Positions 1 to 6,406 are shown, counted from the stretch's first letter. The stretch: DNA of 37,350 bases from Fimenecus sp051881455 (GCA_051881455.1 JBJEPX010000062.1:1-37350); one strand, 5' to 3'. Numbers and translations: made by a program. Notes: generated from the letters alone by a model not told the origin.

Positions 1-164
1 CCGTTATCAATAAGATATTTGATTGTGGGCAATGAAGCGACAATTCTCTTATCGCTTGTAATTACCCCGTTTTCCATTTTTACATTGAAGTCGCAACGGA
101 CAAGGACTTTTTTGCCCTTAACCTGAAGGTCTTCAACAGTCTTTTTGTTTAATGCACTGCTCAT
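1..164 (-). CDS. pgk: phosphoglycerate kinase, N-terminal fragment
   Basis: This is the first 54 codons of a gene that runs off the left edge of the window. The peptide begins MSSALNKKTVEDLQV and continues with KKVLVRCDFNVKMENG. That matches the phosphoglycerate kinase N-terminus, where the VRCDFNV segment forms part of the 3-phosphoglycerate site. The enzyme makes ATP from 1,3-bisphosphoglycerate in cytoplasmic glycolysis. The ATG at 164 has an AAAGGATG ribosome site a few bases upstream, and a sigma-A-like promoter lies at 208-236. Only the N-terminal domain start is visible, so completeness cannot be judged. The identification rests on a short but characteristic segment. Confidence 0.88.
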   Translation of the reverse strand, partial: MSSALNKKTVEDLQVKGKKVLVRCDFNVKMENGVITSDKRIVASLPTIKYLIDN

Positions 165-207
165 TGAAATACATCCTTTCAATTGTTTTATAAATTTACC
201 GTAATAT

Positions 208-236
208 ATTTTATACTACTGTTAAGCATTTTTCAA
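208..236 (-). promoter_or_regulatory. predicted sigma-A promoter of pgk
   Basis: Read on the minus strand, TTGAAA (231-236) and TAAAAT (208-213) are separated by 17 bp. They lie about 45 bp upstream of the pgk start. There is no obvious terminator between the upstream WYL regulator gene (ends at 272) and this promoter, so some readthrough into pgk is possible. Confidence 0.5.
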
Positions 237-271
237 GAGTAAAGAACAGATTTGTTAAAAAAATATCATTT

Positions 272-1279
272 TTACTGATTATACAAGTTCAAAATTGAAT
301 TAGTTTTGTCAATAATCATATTTTTAAGTTCTTTCGGCGCCTTAACCTTTACATTATTTCCGTACTGCATAATCCACGAAACAAGGCCGTCGGTCACCGC
401 TACATCAACCTTTGTAAGAAAAGTATTTTCATCATAAGGACGCATATAACATTTTTCACCGAATTTGTCTATAAATTCTTCAATGATTTCATTATTACAT
501 ATGAGTTCAACAGGCTTAATATCTCCCGAAAACATTGAAAGATGCTTATTGGCATAATCGGCAACATCAAAAGATGTTCTGTAAGGCGAAACCTCGGAAA
601 AATGCCGTGCAGGCATATCTGTAACGGTTACGCTTTTCAATCGGTCAATGCGCAGATGAATAAGATTATCGTATTTGCTGTAATTTCCCACAAGATAGTA
701 GTGGTCGTTTGACCAAAGAAGCGCATAAGGGTTGACAGTCATATTCTTTTCTTCAAAAACAGCCTTGCCGCCGTCAGTAACCTTTCTCCTGCGGTAAACC
801 ACTTCAACCTGAAGTTTTTTTACTACTGCATCGTTTAGTTCATCAATTATATAAAAGATATTCTCATTTGCGCACTTGTTTCGGTTATCAATATAGACCT
901 GCTTTAAAATACGCTTATAATTATAATCGCTTGCGAACGCCGAAAACTTTTCCAAAAGCATCTTTGTCTTTTTTGCTGAAATAAAATCAGCCGCCTGAAC
1001 TGCATCAATCATCAAGCGAAGTTCGGGGATTTCAAAACGGTTTGACGCCATAAAATATCCCCTCGGCGATTTGGATTTAATAATATCATAGCCGTATTCA
1101 ATCAGACAGTCGATTGAATCATATACAGTTTTTCTTTCGCAGGCAATACCGTAATCATTGTTAAGATAATCAATAATATCAAACGCTGACAAAGGGTGCT
1201 CTTCGTCTGATTTTTTACTGAGAATATCTATAATATACAGTAACCGTAATTTTTGTTTTGATGCACTTTTCATACTCAT
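272..1279 (-). CDS. WYL-domain transcriptional regulator (DeoR/YafY-like HTH)
   Basis: This 335-residue cytoplasmic protein has an N-terminal winged helix-turn-helix (about residues 7-78; RKTVYDSIDCL would be the recognition region). A central linker follows, then a WYL domain at about 150-220. The WYL core reads NPYALLWSNDHYYLVGNY, followed by LRIDRLKSV, so the name motif is YYL (194-196) with the usual R/D/R residues at 210-213. WYL proteins are ligand-responsive DNA-binding regulators. The ATG overlaps the stop of the upstream GH2 gene by 4 bp (ATGA), so the two are translationally coupled and it probably controls that glycosidase or its substrate pathway. The ligand is unknown. A second in-frame ATG at 1273 is an alternative start. 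Confidence 0.85.
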   Translation of the reverse strand: MSMKSASKQKLRLLYIIDILSKKSDEEHPLSAFDIIDYLNNDYGIACERKTVYDSIDCLIEYGYDIIKSKSPRGYFMASNRFEIPELRLMIDAVQAADFISAKKTKMLLEKFSAFASDYNYKRILKQVYIDNRNKCANENIFYIIDELNDAVVKKLQVEVVYRRRKVTDGGKAVFEEKNMTVNPYALLWSNDHYYLVGNYSKYDNLIHLRIDRLKSVTVTDMPARHFSEVSPYRTSFDVADYANKHLSMFSGDIKPVELICNNEIIEEFIDKFGEKCYMRPYDENTFLTKVDVAVTDGLVSWIMQYGNNVKVKAPKELKNMIIDKTNSILNLYNQ

Positions 1280-3030
1280 TTTACAAAATCCAACTTCTTG
1301 TTAATTTCAATAATAACATCTTCGTCAATTTTTATATGTTCACGGTCGTATGTGAGTATTCCGTTAACTTCATTTTCCACATCACTGACCTGAGTATAAA
1401 TTGTAACGCTCAATCCCCTGTCAATTAAGGGAATAATCTGCTTTTCGTGAAGCTTTTTATACGCCGCGGTTAATTTGTCTTTATATTTATACATCATATA
1501 ACCGAAGCTTTTTCGCTCGTCCCATGTATGGTCGCTGACAATTCTGCTGTAACCGCCGAATTCGGTCAATGCAAAAATTCTGTTATCGGTTTTAGGCATA
1601 CGAACCGGCAAAACATACTTATGCATACTGTTGAAGTCCCCAGCGCCGTGGTCATACCAACCGCTTGCGTGGTCAACAAGGCGTGTGGAGTCGAAATTTT
1701 TAACACTTGCTGCAATTTTTACCGAATCAAATTGCCCCCACCCCTCGTTAAAAGGAACCCAACAGCAAATTGATGTGTGATTAAACAACTGATTGAGCAT
1801 TTCGTTAAGCTCATGCTTGTAATCATCGCGCCATTTCTTTTCAGTGCGCTTAAAGGTTTTGTAATTACTGTCATTCACCTTGATATGTAACAACGGCAGA
1901 ACGCCTGCAACAAGAGTACCGATATATTCACCGCCGCTTACCATATCCTGCCACACAAGCATTCCCAAGCGGTCGCAGTGATAATACCAACGGTCAAGTT
2001 CAACCTTAATATGTTTTCTCAGCATATTGAAGCCTAACCGCTTCATTGTTTGAATATCGTAAATCATTGCTTCGTCACAGGGCGGCGTCATACCGCCATC
2101 CGACCAATAACCTTGGTCAAGAAGTCCTTTTTGGAAATAGGGCTCATTGTTAAGGAAAAACCTTGGTACGCCGTATTTATCCTTTTCTATAGAGTATTTG
2201 CGCATACCCACATAGCTTTTTACCTTGTCTACTGTTTTACCGTCCTTCAAAAGTTCAAGCTTTAAATCATAAAGGAACGGCTCCTCAGGCGACCAAAGCT
2301 TGATTTTATCAAACTTAATTTCACCGTCAAGAGAAATGGTATTTTCGGAAATGATTTCACCGTTATCATACACAGTAACCTTTACTTCGCAATTTTCATT
2401 AGTAGCAAAAATCTTGATTTTTAAAAGCTTTTCGTCAATATCGGGAATTATTCTGAGTTTTGTTATGTGACATTCATTAACAGCTTCAAGCCATACGCTC
2501 TGCCAAATGCCGGAGGTTGCGGTGTACCAAAATCCGTGGGTATTCAACACCTGCTTTCCTCTTTGCTGCCAACCTTTTTCTGTCGGGTCATAAACGCATA
2601 CAACGAGTTCATTTTCTCCGTCTGTCAAGAAGCTTGTAATATCAAAGGAAAATGAGCAATAACCGCCCGAATGTGTTCCTGCAAGGGCTTTGTTAACGAA
2701 AACCTTGCATTGCCAATCAACAGCCGCAAAATTGAGGATTATATGCTTATTTTTCATTTCATCGGGTATAGTGAAAGTCTTTTTATACCATAATCTCTGA
2801 TTAGGCATAAGCGGCTTCTGAACGCCTGAAAGCATGGATTCAACTGCAAAAGGAACAACAATTTCCCCGTCAAAATCCTCTGCCCATTCACATCCTGCCG
2901 ATTTTATTGCATATTCATATATTCCGTTTAAAGACATCCACTGTGTCCTTTCAAGCTGAGGGCGTGGATATTCGGGTAACGGATTGTTTTTATCAACGCC
3001 GTCAGTCCATCTTGTCTTCAAAAAACCCAT
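1276..3030 (-). CDS. glycoside hydrolase family 2 (beta-galactosidase/beta-glucuronidase-like)
   Basis: This 584-residue enzyme has the GH2 layout: an N-terminal sugar-binding jelly roll (about 30-185), an immunoglobulin-like domain (about 186-280) and a TIM barrel from about 290 onward. The acid/base is E429 in VPFNEGWGQFD and the nucleophile is E490 in FALTEFGGYS, both in canonical context. It has no signal peptide, so it acts in the cytoplasm on an imported beta-glycoside. The exact sugar cannot be read from sequence. It lacks the long C-terminal domains of LacZ, so it is a short GH2. The ATG at 3030 has a strong GGAGGAA ribosome site. The gene is first in a two-gene operon with the WYL regulator. 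Confidence 0.88.
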   Translation of the reverse strand: MGFLKTRWTDGVDKNNPLPEYPRPQLERTQWMSLNGIYEYAIKSAGCEWAEDFDGEIVVPFAVESMLSGVQKPLMPNQRLWYKKTFTIPDEMKNKHIILNFAAVDWQCKVFVNKALAGTHSGGYCSFSFDITSFLTDGENELVVCVYDPTEKGWQQRGKQVLNTHGFWYTATSGIWQSVWLEAVNECHITKLRIIPDIDEKLLKIKIFATNENCEVKVTVYDNGEIISENTISLDGEIKFDKIKLWSPEEPFLYDLKLELLKDGKTVDKVKSYVGMRKYSIEKDKYGVPRFFLNNEPYFQKGLLDQGYWSDGGMTPPCDEAMIYDIQTMKRLGFNMLRKHIKVELDRWYYHCDRLGMLVWQDMVSGGEYIGTLVAGVLPLLHIKVNDSNYKTFKRTEKKWRDDYKHELNEMLNQLFNHTSICCWVPFNEGWGQFDSVKIAASVKNFDSTRLVDHASGWYDHGAGDFNSMHKYVLPVRMPKTDNRIFALTEFGGYSRIVSDHTWDERKSFGYMMYKYKDKLTAAYKKLHEKQIIPLIDRGLSVTIYTQVSDVENEVNGILTYDREHIKIDEDVIIEINKKLDFVK

Positions 3031-3060
3031 ACAAATTCCTCCAATATACTCAATACGATT

Positions 3061-3089
3061 ATTTTATAACAGATTTATAAATTTGTCTA
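3061..3089 (-). promoter_or_regulatory. predicted promoter of the GH2-WYL operon
   Basis: On the minus strand TAGACA (3084-3089) and TAAAAT (3061-3066) are 17 bp apart, about 30 bp upstream of the GH2 start. The -35 hexamer directly abuts the -35 hexamer of the divergent tRNA-Leu promoter. Confidence 0.5.
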
Positions 3090-3118
3090 TTGAAAACAAA
3101 GATTTTTTTTGTTATAAT
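3090..3118 (+). promoter_or_regulatory. predicted promoter of tRNA-Leu
   Basis: TTGAAA (3090-3095), a 17-bp spacer and a perfect TATAAT (3113-3118) lie 15 bp before the tRNA. This is as expected for a strong constitutive stable-RNA promoter. Confidence 0.7.
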
Positions 3119-3133
3119 TCAAAAGTAATATTT

Positions 3134-3218
3134 GCGGGTATGGTGGAATTGGCAGACACGCAAGATTTAGGATCTTGTGCCGAGAGGTGTACAGGTTCGA
3201 CCCCTGCTACCCGCACCA
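3134..3218 (+). tRNA. tRNA-Leu (anticodon UAG)
   Basis: This is an 85-nt class II tRNA with an encoded CCA end. The acceptor GCGGGTA (3134-3140) pairs with TACCCGC (3208-3214). The anticodon stem CAAGA/TCTTG encloses a 7-base loop with TAG at 3168-3170, and a short variable arm (GCC GAGA GGT) follows. The outermost T-stem pair appears to be an A-C mismatch next to the TTCGACC loop. The last 22 nt (from 3197), its terminator and the following hairpins are repeated 439 bp downstream. Confidence 0.93.
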
Positions 3219-3359
3219 GAAAAAGACCAAGTCATCTGACTTGGTCTTTTTCAATGAAATTCGTTCCTTACGGAACGAGTGAAATATTACTTTGTAACGT
3301 GAAATACGCTTTGCGTATGAAATATGCCTGCGGCATATGAAGAAACGAATTTTATTTCA
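3197..3359 (+). repeat. 163-bp direct repeat, copy 1 (tRNA-Leu 3' end + terminator + hairpins)
   Basis: This copy begins inside the T-loop of tRNA-Leu (TCGACCCCTGC) and continues through the CCA end, the terminator and four small hairpins to TTTTATTTCA. Aligned to copy 2 at 3636-3798 with a constant 439-bp offset, I count four mismatches (3298, 3341, 3343, 3349). The repeat start inside the tRNA is reminiscent of attachment sites of tRNA-targeting integrases, but the repeat is much longer than a usual att core and no integrase gene is present. Confidence 0.9.
3220..3252 (+). terminator. intrinsic terminator of tRNA-Leu
   Basis: This is a perfect inverted repeat, AAAAAGACCAAGTCA / TGACTTGGTCTTTTT, with only two bases between the arms. 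It ends in a T run two bases after the tRNA CCA. It is symmetric, so it could act on both strands. Confidence 0.85.
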
Positions 3360-3426
3360 CATTCGGCGTTAGCCGAATATTTCATAATCCGCAAGGATTA
3401 TTTCACATCGCGTCAGCGATATTTCA
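3254..3426 (+). repeat. array of seven small hairpins punctuated by TGAAA / ATTTCA, copy 1
   Basis: Four consecutive hairpins are each preceded by (G)TGAAA: TCGTTCC/GGAACGA (3261-3278), TTAC/GTAA (3287-3297), TACGC/GCGTA (3305-3317) and TATGCC/GGCATA (3323-3337). A 16-bp centre follows. Then come three hairpins each bordered by ATTTCA, the reverse complement of the first spacer: ATTCGGC/GCCGAAT (3361-3378), AATCC/GGATT (3386-3399) and ATCGC/GCGAT (3407-3420). The stems differ in sequence while the spacers are conserved. The ends of the first half (TGAAATTCGTTCC and GAAACGAATTTTATTTCA) are imperfect inverted repeats of each other. No protein-coding potential is credible here. The function is unknown. 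Confidence 0.8.
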
Positions 3427-3635
3427 TTGGCTATCTGTCCTTACCTATTCAACTCCATATCAGAATTTCATACTGGCATTTTTTTATTGCAGGCGGTCGA
3501 ACCTGCGAAGGTTTTTGCGTTAAGAAAATGATTCGGTGAATCATTTTTAGCAAAAAGCCGTGAGGTGGGTACCGAAATTCGCAAGAATTTGGGTCACCAA
3601 ACGAATAGTATGCAAGGCGAAGCCGCAGCAGACGG
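3427..3635 (+). other. structured non-coding spacer between the two repeat copies
   Basis: No gene is seen. The segment holds several inverted repeats: AAAATGATTC-GGT-GAATCATTTT (about 3526-3548), nested within TTTTTGC...GCAAAAA. A second is AAATTC-GCAA-GAATTT (about 3575-3590), flanked by GGTG...CACC. At 3494-3506 the string CGGTCGAACCTGC resembles the tRNA T-arm sequence found at 3634-3646 (CGGTCGACCCCTGC), as if a third decayed copy. The GTGGGTA at 3565-3571 could pair with the duplicated tRNA acceptor strand TACCCGC at 3647-3653. What the tract does is unknown. Confidence 0.6.
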
Positions 3636-3798
3636 TCGACCCCTGCTACCCGCACCAGAAAAAGACCAAGTCATCTGACTTGGTCTTTTTCAATGAAATT
3701 CGTTCCTTACGGAACGAGTGAAATATTACTTTGTAATGTGAAATACGCTTTGCGTATGAAATATGCCTGCGGCATATGAGGGAACGAGTTTTATTTCA
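3636..3798 (+). repeat. 163-bp direct repeat, copy 2 (partial tRNA-Leu 3' end, terminator, hairpins)
   Basis: This second copy of 3197-3359 starts with the same T-loop/acceptor sequence, ending in CCA at 3657. It lacks the 5' three-quarters of the tRNA, so it is not a functional tRNA gene in any normal form. The first two bases before the repeat (GG) also match the T-arm, but sequence upstream of that is unrelated to the tRNA. Confidence 0.9.
3659..3691 (+). terminator. duplicate of the tRNA-Leu terminator
   Basis: This has the same perfect hairpin with T run as 3220-3252, inside direct-repeat copy 2. Any transcript crossing the 439-bp unit from the left would end here. Confidence 0.75.
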
Positions 3799-3820
3799 TA
3801 TTGCGGCAGCAATATTTCAT
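3693..3820 (+). repeat. hairpin array, copy 2 (five units)
   Basis: The same four TGAAA-led hairpins as in copy 1 are followed by a centre GGAACGAGTTTTATTTCA and one reverse-type unit, ATTGC-GGCA-GCAAT (3800-3813), bordered by ATTTCAT. In this copy GGAACGA in the centre is an exact complement of TCGTTCC in the first hairpin, so an alternative outer stem enclosing the inner hairpins is possible. It has two fewer reverse-type units than copy 1, and their stem sequences are unrelated to those of copy 1. Confidence 0.8.
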
Positions 3821-3829
3821 AAAACAGTC

Positions 3830-3863
3830 AAAAACCTCCTCGCAATAATGCAAGGAGGTTTTT
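3830..3863 (-). terminator. intrinsic terminator of the GtrA/glycosyltransferase operon
   Basis: The arms AAAAACCTCCT (3830-3840) and AGGAGGTTTTT (3853-3863) form an 11-bp stem with flanking T/A runs just after the stop of the GtrA-like gene. It could act in both directions and so also insulate the repeat tract on the plus strand. Confidence 0.8.
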
Positions 3864-3873
3864 GCGTCATAAG

Positions 3874-4299
3874 TTATTTCTTTTTTCTGAAAACAATCAA
3901 TTTACTGAAAACATAATTCAATATGATTACAATCACGCTTACGAAAGCCTTTGCCCAAAAGCCGTCTATACCCAAAAAGCTTTGATTTAAACCGATTTTA
4001 AAAAGCAACGTGGGCAAAAAGATTTCAAGTGCTCCCGTCGCCGCTCTTGAACCGACAAACGAAACGCCTTCTTTAAGTATAGTGGCAAGAGATTTGTCTT
4101 TACTTTCAAATACAAATATTTTATTCGTAACAAAAGCAAAAAGTACTGCAACAATCCATGCAAGTGCATTGCTCAAAGTCATTTCAAAAGAAAAAACTTT
4201 TATGCAAACTGTATACACAATCCAATTTACTGCCGTTGTTGCAACGCCGAAAATAATGTAGAGAATTATTTCCTTATATTTTTTAATTAAGTTAATCAT
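3874..4299 (-). CDS. GtrA-like membrane protein (putative glycolipid flippase)
   Basis: This is a 141-residue integral membrane protein with four predicted helices (about 8-30, 38-58, 78-100 and 112-135), the size and pattern of the GtrA/DPMS family (PF04138). Members are thought to flip polyprenyl-phosphate-linked sugars across the membrane. The start is taken as ATG 4299 (MINLIKKYKEIIL), which has a GGAGAG ribosome site and overlaps the upstream glycosyltransferase stop by 8 bp. A longer in-frame reading would run 21 codons into that gene and is unlikely. Pairing with a DPM1/GtrB-like transferase is the classic gtrA-gtrB arrangement, so a role in modifying a surface glycan or lipid is the best inference. 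Confidence 0.83.
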   Translation of the reverse strand: MINLIKKYKEIILYIIFGVATTAVNWIVYTVCIKVFSFEMTLSNALAWIVAVLFAFVTNKIFVFESKDKSLATILKEGVSFVGSRAATGALEIFLPTLLFKIGLNQSFLGIDGFWAKAFVSVIVIILNYVFSKLIVFRKKK

Positions 4300-5254
4300 C
4301 TTTTCTCTCCGCAGAATCAAGATATTCTTTTGCAATATAAATAGGACGGCGTTTTCCTTCAATATACATTTTCGAAATATACAAGCCGATAATACCCAAC
4401 AAAATCATTTGAATTCCGCCGATAAACAGAATGAGAACAATTAAAGTTGGATAACCGGGAATATCAATTCCGAACGCCAGCTTTTGGATTATAACAACAA
4501 CCATGTAAAGCAAAGAAAGGAAAGAGCATACACCGCCTGCATACGTTGCCAGCTTTAAAGGGAATGTTGTAAACGCAAGTATACCCTCCATAGCATATTT
4601 AAAGAGTTTTCTGAAAGACCAAGAGGTTTTACCCGCATTTCTTTCCTCGGCGATATACGGCATATAGTGGACATTATATCCTACCCATGAAAAAATACCT
4701 TTTGAAAATCTGAAATATTCTTTCATTTCCAATATCGACTCAACCATATTGTGCCTGAAAGTGCGGAAATCGCTGGCGCCTGACCGAAAATCAATTTCGC
4801 ACACGGAATTTATGAACTTGTAAAAAGCCTTTTTGAAAAATGAGAGCACCTTTCCCTCACGCCTGTCCTGTTGGAAAGCGGCAACGCAGTCAAAATCATC
4901 GTTCTTATCGAGAAAATCGACCATTTCAACTACAAGCTCGGGGCGTTGTTGCAAATCGGCATCAATAATTGTTACGTAATCGCCGACAGCTTTTTGAAGA
5001 CCTGCATACATTGCCGCTTCTTTACCGAAATTACGCGAAAAGTTTACAAGCTTCAAATTATCTTCTTTTTCATAAAGCTTTTTTAATTCCCGCCATGTAT
5101 TGTCCTTGCTGCCGTCATTGATAAATATAATTTCATAATTATCAACTTTTCCGTCAAAAGCTTTTTTACAAGCGGCAAGGAATAATTCAACATTGTCCTG
5201 CTCATTATAGCATGGAACAACCAAAGACAGTTTTACCTTACTCGTACTCACCAC
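4292..5254 (-). CDS. family 2 glycosyltransferase (GtrB/DPM1-like, undecaprenyl-phosphate sugar transferase)
   Basis: This 320-residue protein has an N-terminal GT-A domain: SLVVPCYNEQ near residue 10-19, FINDGSKDNTW near 44-54, and the metal-binding DAD at 98-100 followed by LQQRPE. Two C-terminal transmembrane helices lie at about 235-260 and 270-300. This is the GtrB/YfdH/DPM1 architecture, which moves a hexose from a nucleotide sugar to a polyprenyl phosphate at the inner membrane face. It is coupled to the GtrA-like gene (8-bp overlap). The start is uncertain: two tandem GTG codons (5254 and 5251) sit on or right beside the AGGAG ribosome site (5254-5258), and no ATG is in range. The acceptor and sugar are not deducible. 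Confidence 0.85.
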   Translation of the reverse strand: MVSTSKVKLSLVVPCYNEQDNVELFLAACKKAFDGKVDNYEIIFINDGSKDNTWRELKKLYEKEDNLKLVNFSRNFGKEAAMYAGLQKAVGDYVTIIDADLQQRPELVVEMVDFLDKNDDFDCVAAFQQDRREGKVLSFFKKAFYKFINSVCEIDFRSGASDFRTFRHNMVESILEMKEYFRFSKGIFSWVGYNVHYMPYIAEERNAGKTSWSFRKLFKYAMEGILAFTTFPLKLATYAGGVCSFLSLLYMVVVIIQKLAFGIDIPGYPTLIVLILFIGGIQMILLGIIGLYISKMYIEGKRRPIYIAKEYLDSAERKDD

Positions 5255-5363
5255 TCCTATAACTGATACTTATGTATCGCGTGCATATAAAACACCATAT
5301 ATAAAACATTTTTAAAAGATTTGCTAACAAAGAGTTTTTCAAAAATGCATAAATTTATAAATA

Positions 5364-5392
5364 ATTATACCAATCAGAGAAAATACTGTCAA
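5364..5392 (-). promoter_or_regulatory. consensus sigma-A promoter of the gtrB-gtrA-like operon
   Basis: TTGACA (minus strand; 5387-5392), a 17-bp spacer and TATAAT (5364-5369) form a perfect consensus. It predicts a leader of roughly 100 nt before the glycosyltransferase start, longer than for most genes here. Confidence 0.75.
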
Positions 5393-5463
5393 GACAAAAA
5401 CAGATAACTATACAGTAGTTTTAGCATGTAAATTCTATTCAAACAGAAAATATAAAAAAGTAC

Positions 5464-5492
5464 TTGATTTTATCAAAAGTATCATATATAAT
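5464..5492 (+). promoter_or_regulatory. promoter of tRNA-Ser
   Basis: TTGATT (5464-5469), a 17-bp spacer and TATAAT (5487-5492) lie 16 bp upstream of the tRNA. Confidence 0.65.
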
Positions 5493-5508
5493 ATTGAACT
5501 GTTGACGA

Positions 5509-5601
5509 GGAGAGTTGTCCGAGCTGGTCGAAGGAGCACGATTGGAAATCGTGTAAGCCGCCAAAACGGCTTCGAGGGTTCGAATCCCTTGCTCTCCGCC
5601 A
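5509..5601 (+). tRNA. tRNA-Ser (anticodon GGA)
   Basis: This is a 93-nt class II tRNA with encoded CCA. The acceptor GGAGAGT (5509-5515) pairs with GCTCTCC (5591-5597), closing on a T-G wobble. The anticodon stem CACGA/TCGTG has a loop with GGA at 5544-5546. A long variable arm (GCCG...CGGC) and a T-arm GAGGGTTCGAATCCCTT follow. It reads UCC/UCU codons. Confidence 0.95.
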
Positions 5602-5603
5602 TA

Positions 5604-5644
5604 AGCCCACCGTTATTTTTATAAAATTACGGTGGGCTGTTTTA
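5604..5644 (+). terminator. intrinsic terminator of tRNA-Ser
   Basis: The arms AGCCCACCGT (5604-5613) and ACGGTGGGCT (5629-5638) are followed by GTTTTAT. The stem is 10 bp and begins three bases after the tRNA. Confidence 0.82.
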
Positions 5645-5719
5645 TATGCTGTTGCATTGAGATAAACAACAAATTGCTATCATCTATTCAACAAGATTAA
5701 ATTTGTGGGGTGTCAGATT

Positions 5720-6406
5720 GTGGCTATGTGGAATCCATGGAGAGGATGTAAAAAATGCAGTGATGGATGTCTGCATTGCTATATACATAAAGGTGATGCA
5801 AAGAGAAGTATTAACACAAACGACATTGTGAGAACAAAAGATTTTTATAAGCCTATCGAGAAAATGAAAGACGGCAGTTATAAAATGAAATCCGGAATAG
5901 TTTATCTATGCTTTTCAACAGACTTTTTGATTGAAGAAGCAGATGATTGGCGTGAAGAATGTTGGTCGATGATAAGGGAGCGATCGGACTGCACATTTCT
6001 TTTTCTAACAAAGCGAATCGAAAGATTTATGGAGTGCATTCCCGATGATTGGGCTAACGGATATGATAATGTAGTTGTATGCTGCACGATTGAAAATCAA
6101 AAAAATGCAGATAAAAAGCTTTCCGTATTTCAGTCATTGCCAATAAAACACAAATGTATTACTGCACAGCCGTTACTCGAAAAAATCAACATAGAAAAAT
6201 ATCTTGATGATATTGAACTTGTAGTTGTCGGCGGAGAATCCGATTATTATGCCAGACCTCTTGATTATGATTGGGTATTAGATGTCCGCGATCAATGTGT
6301 CAGAAAGAATGTCAACTTTGAATTCAGACAATGCGGAACACATTTTATTAAAGATGGCAAACAGTATAAGTTACAGACAAAAATTTGTGCCAACAAGCAA
6401 AATTAG
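5720..6406 (+). CDS. DUF5131 family protein (phage Gp37/Gp68-like, radical-SAM-like Cys cluster)
   Basis: The protein has about 228 residues. It begins with MWNPWRGCKKCSDGCLHCY, matching the DUF5131 (Gp37/Gp68) signature WNPWxGCxxxxxGCxxCY. Three cysteines spaced CX6CX2C resemble a radical-SAM-type iron-sulfur site. Later family segments are LFLTKRIERF, VVVGGESDYYARPLDYDWV and FEFRQCGTHF. The family is common on phages and mobile elements, and its biochemical role is not established. The start is uncertain: GTG 5720 has a GGGGTG site 7 bp upstream, while ATG 5726 (at MWNPW) and GTG 5705 are alternatives. The gene lies just after tRNA-Ser and is not part of a recognisable operon, which suggests acquired DNA. 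The usual TcmP-type partner is not present. Confidence 0.75.
   Translation: MAMWNPWRGCKKCSDGCLHCYIHKGDAKRSINTNDIVRTKDFYKPIEKMKDGSYKMKSGIVYLCFSTDFLIEEADDWREECWSMIRERSDCTFLFLTKRIERFMECIPDDWANGYDNVVVCCTIENQKNADKKLSVFQSLPIKHKCITAQPLLEKINIEKYLDDIELVVVGGESDYYARPLDYDWVLDVRDQCVRKNVNFEFRQCGTHFIKDGKQYKLQTKICANKQN

Noticed and set aside
1528..2655. Plus-strand open frames opposite the GH2 gene.
   Set aside because: They are antisense shadows: no ribosome sites, no family features, and the GH2 reading on the other strand is certain.
2984..3655. Open frames across tRNA-Leu and the repeat tract on both strands.
   Set aside because: They read through a tRNA, terminators and hairpins, have no ribosome sites and no recognisable protein features. 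They arise because the tract is less AT-rich.
3254..3820. The regularly spaced hairpins looked at first like a CRISPR array.
   Set aside because: The conserved unit is only 5-6 bases, the variable parts are palindromes rather than spacers, and orientation flips midway. No cas genes are near.
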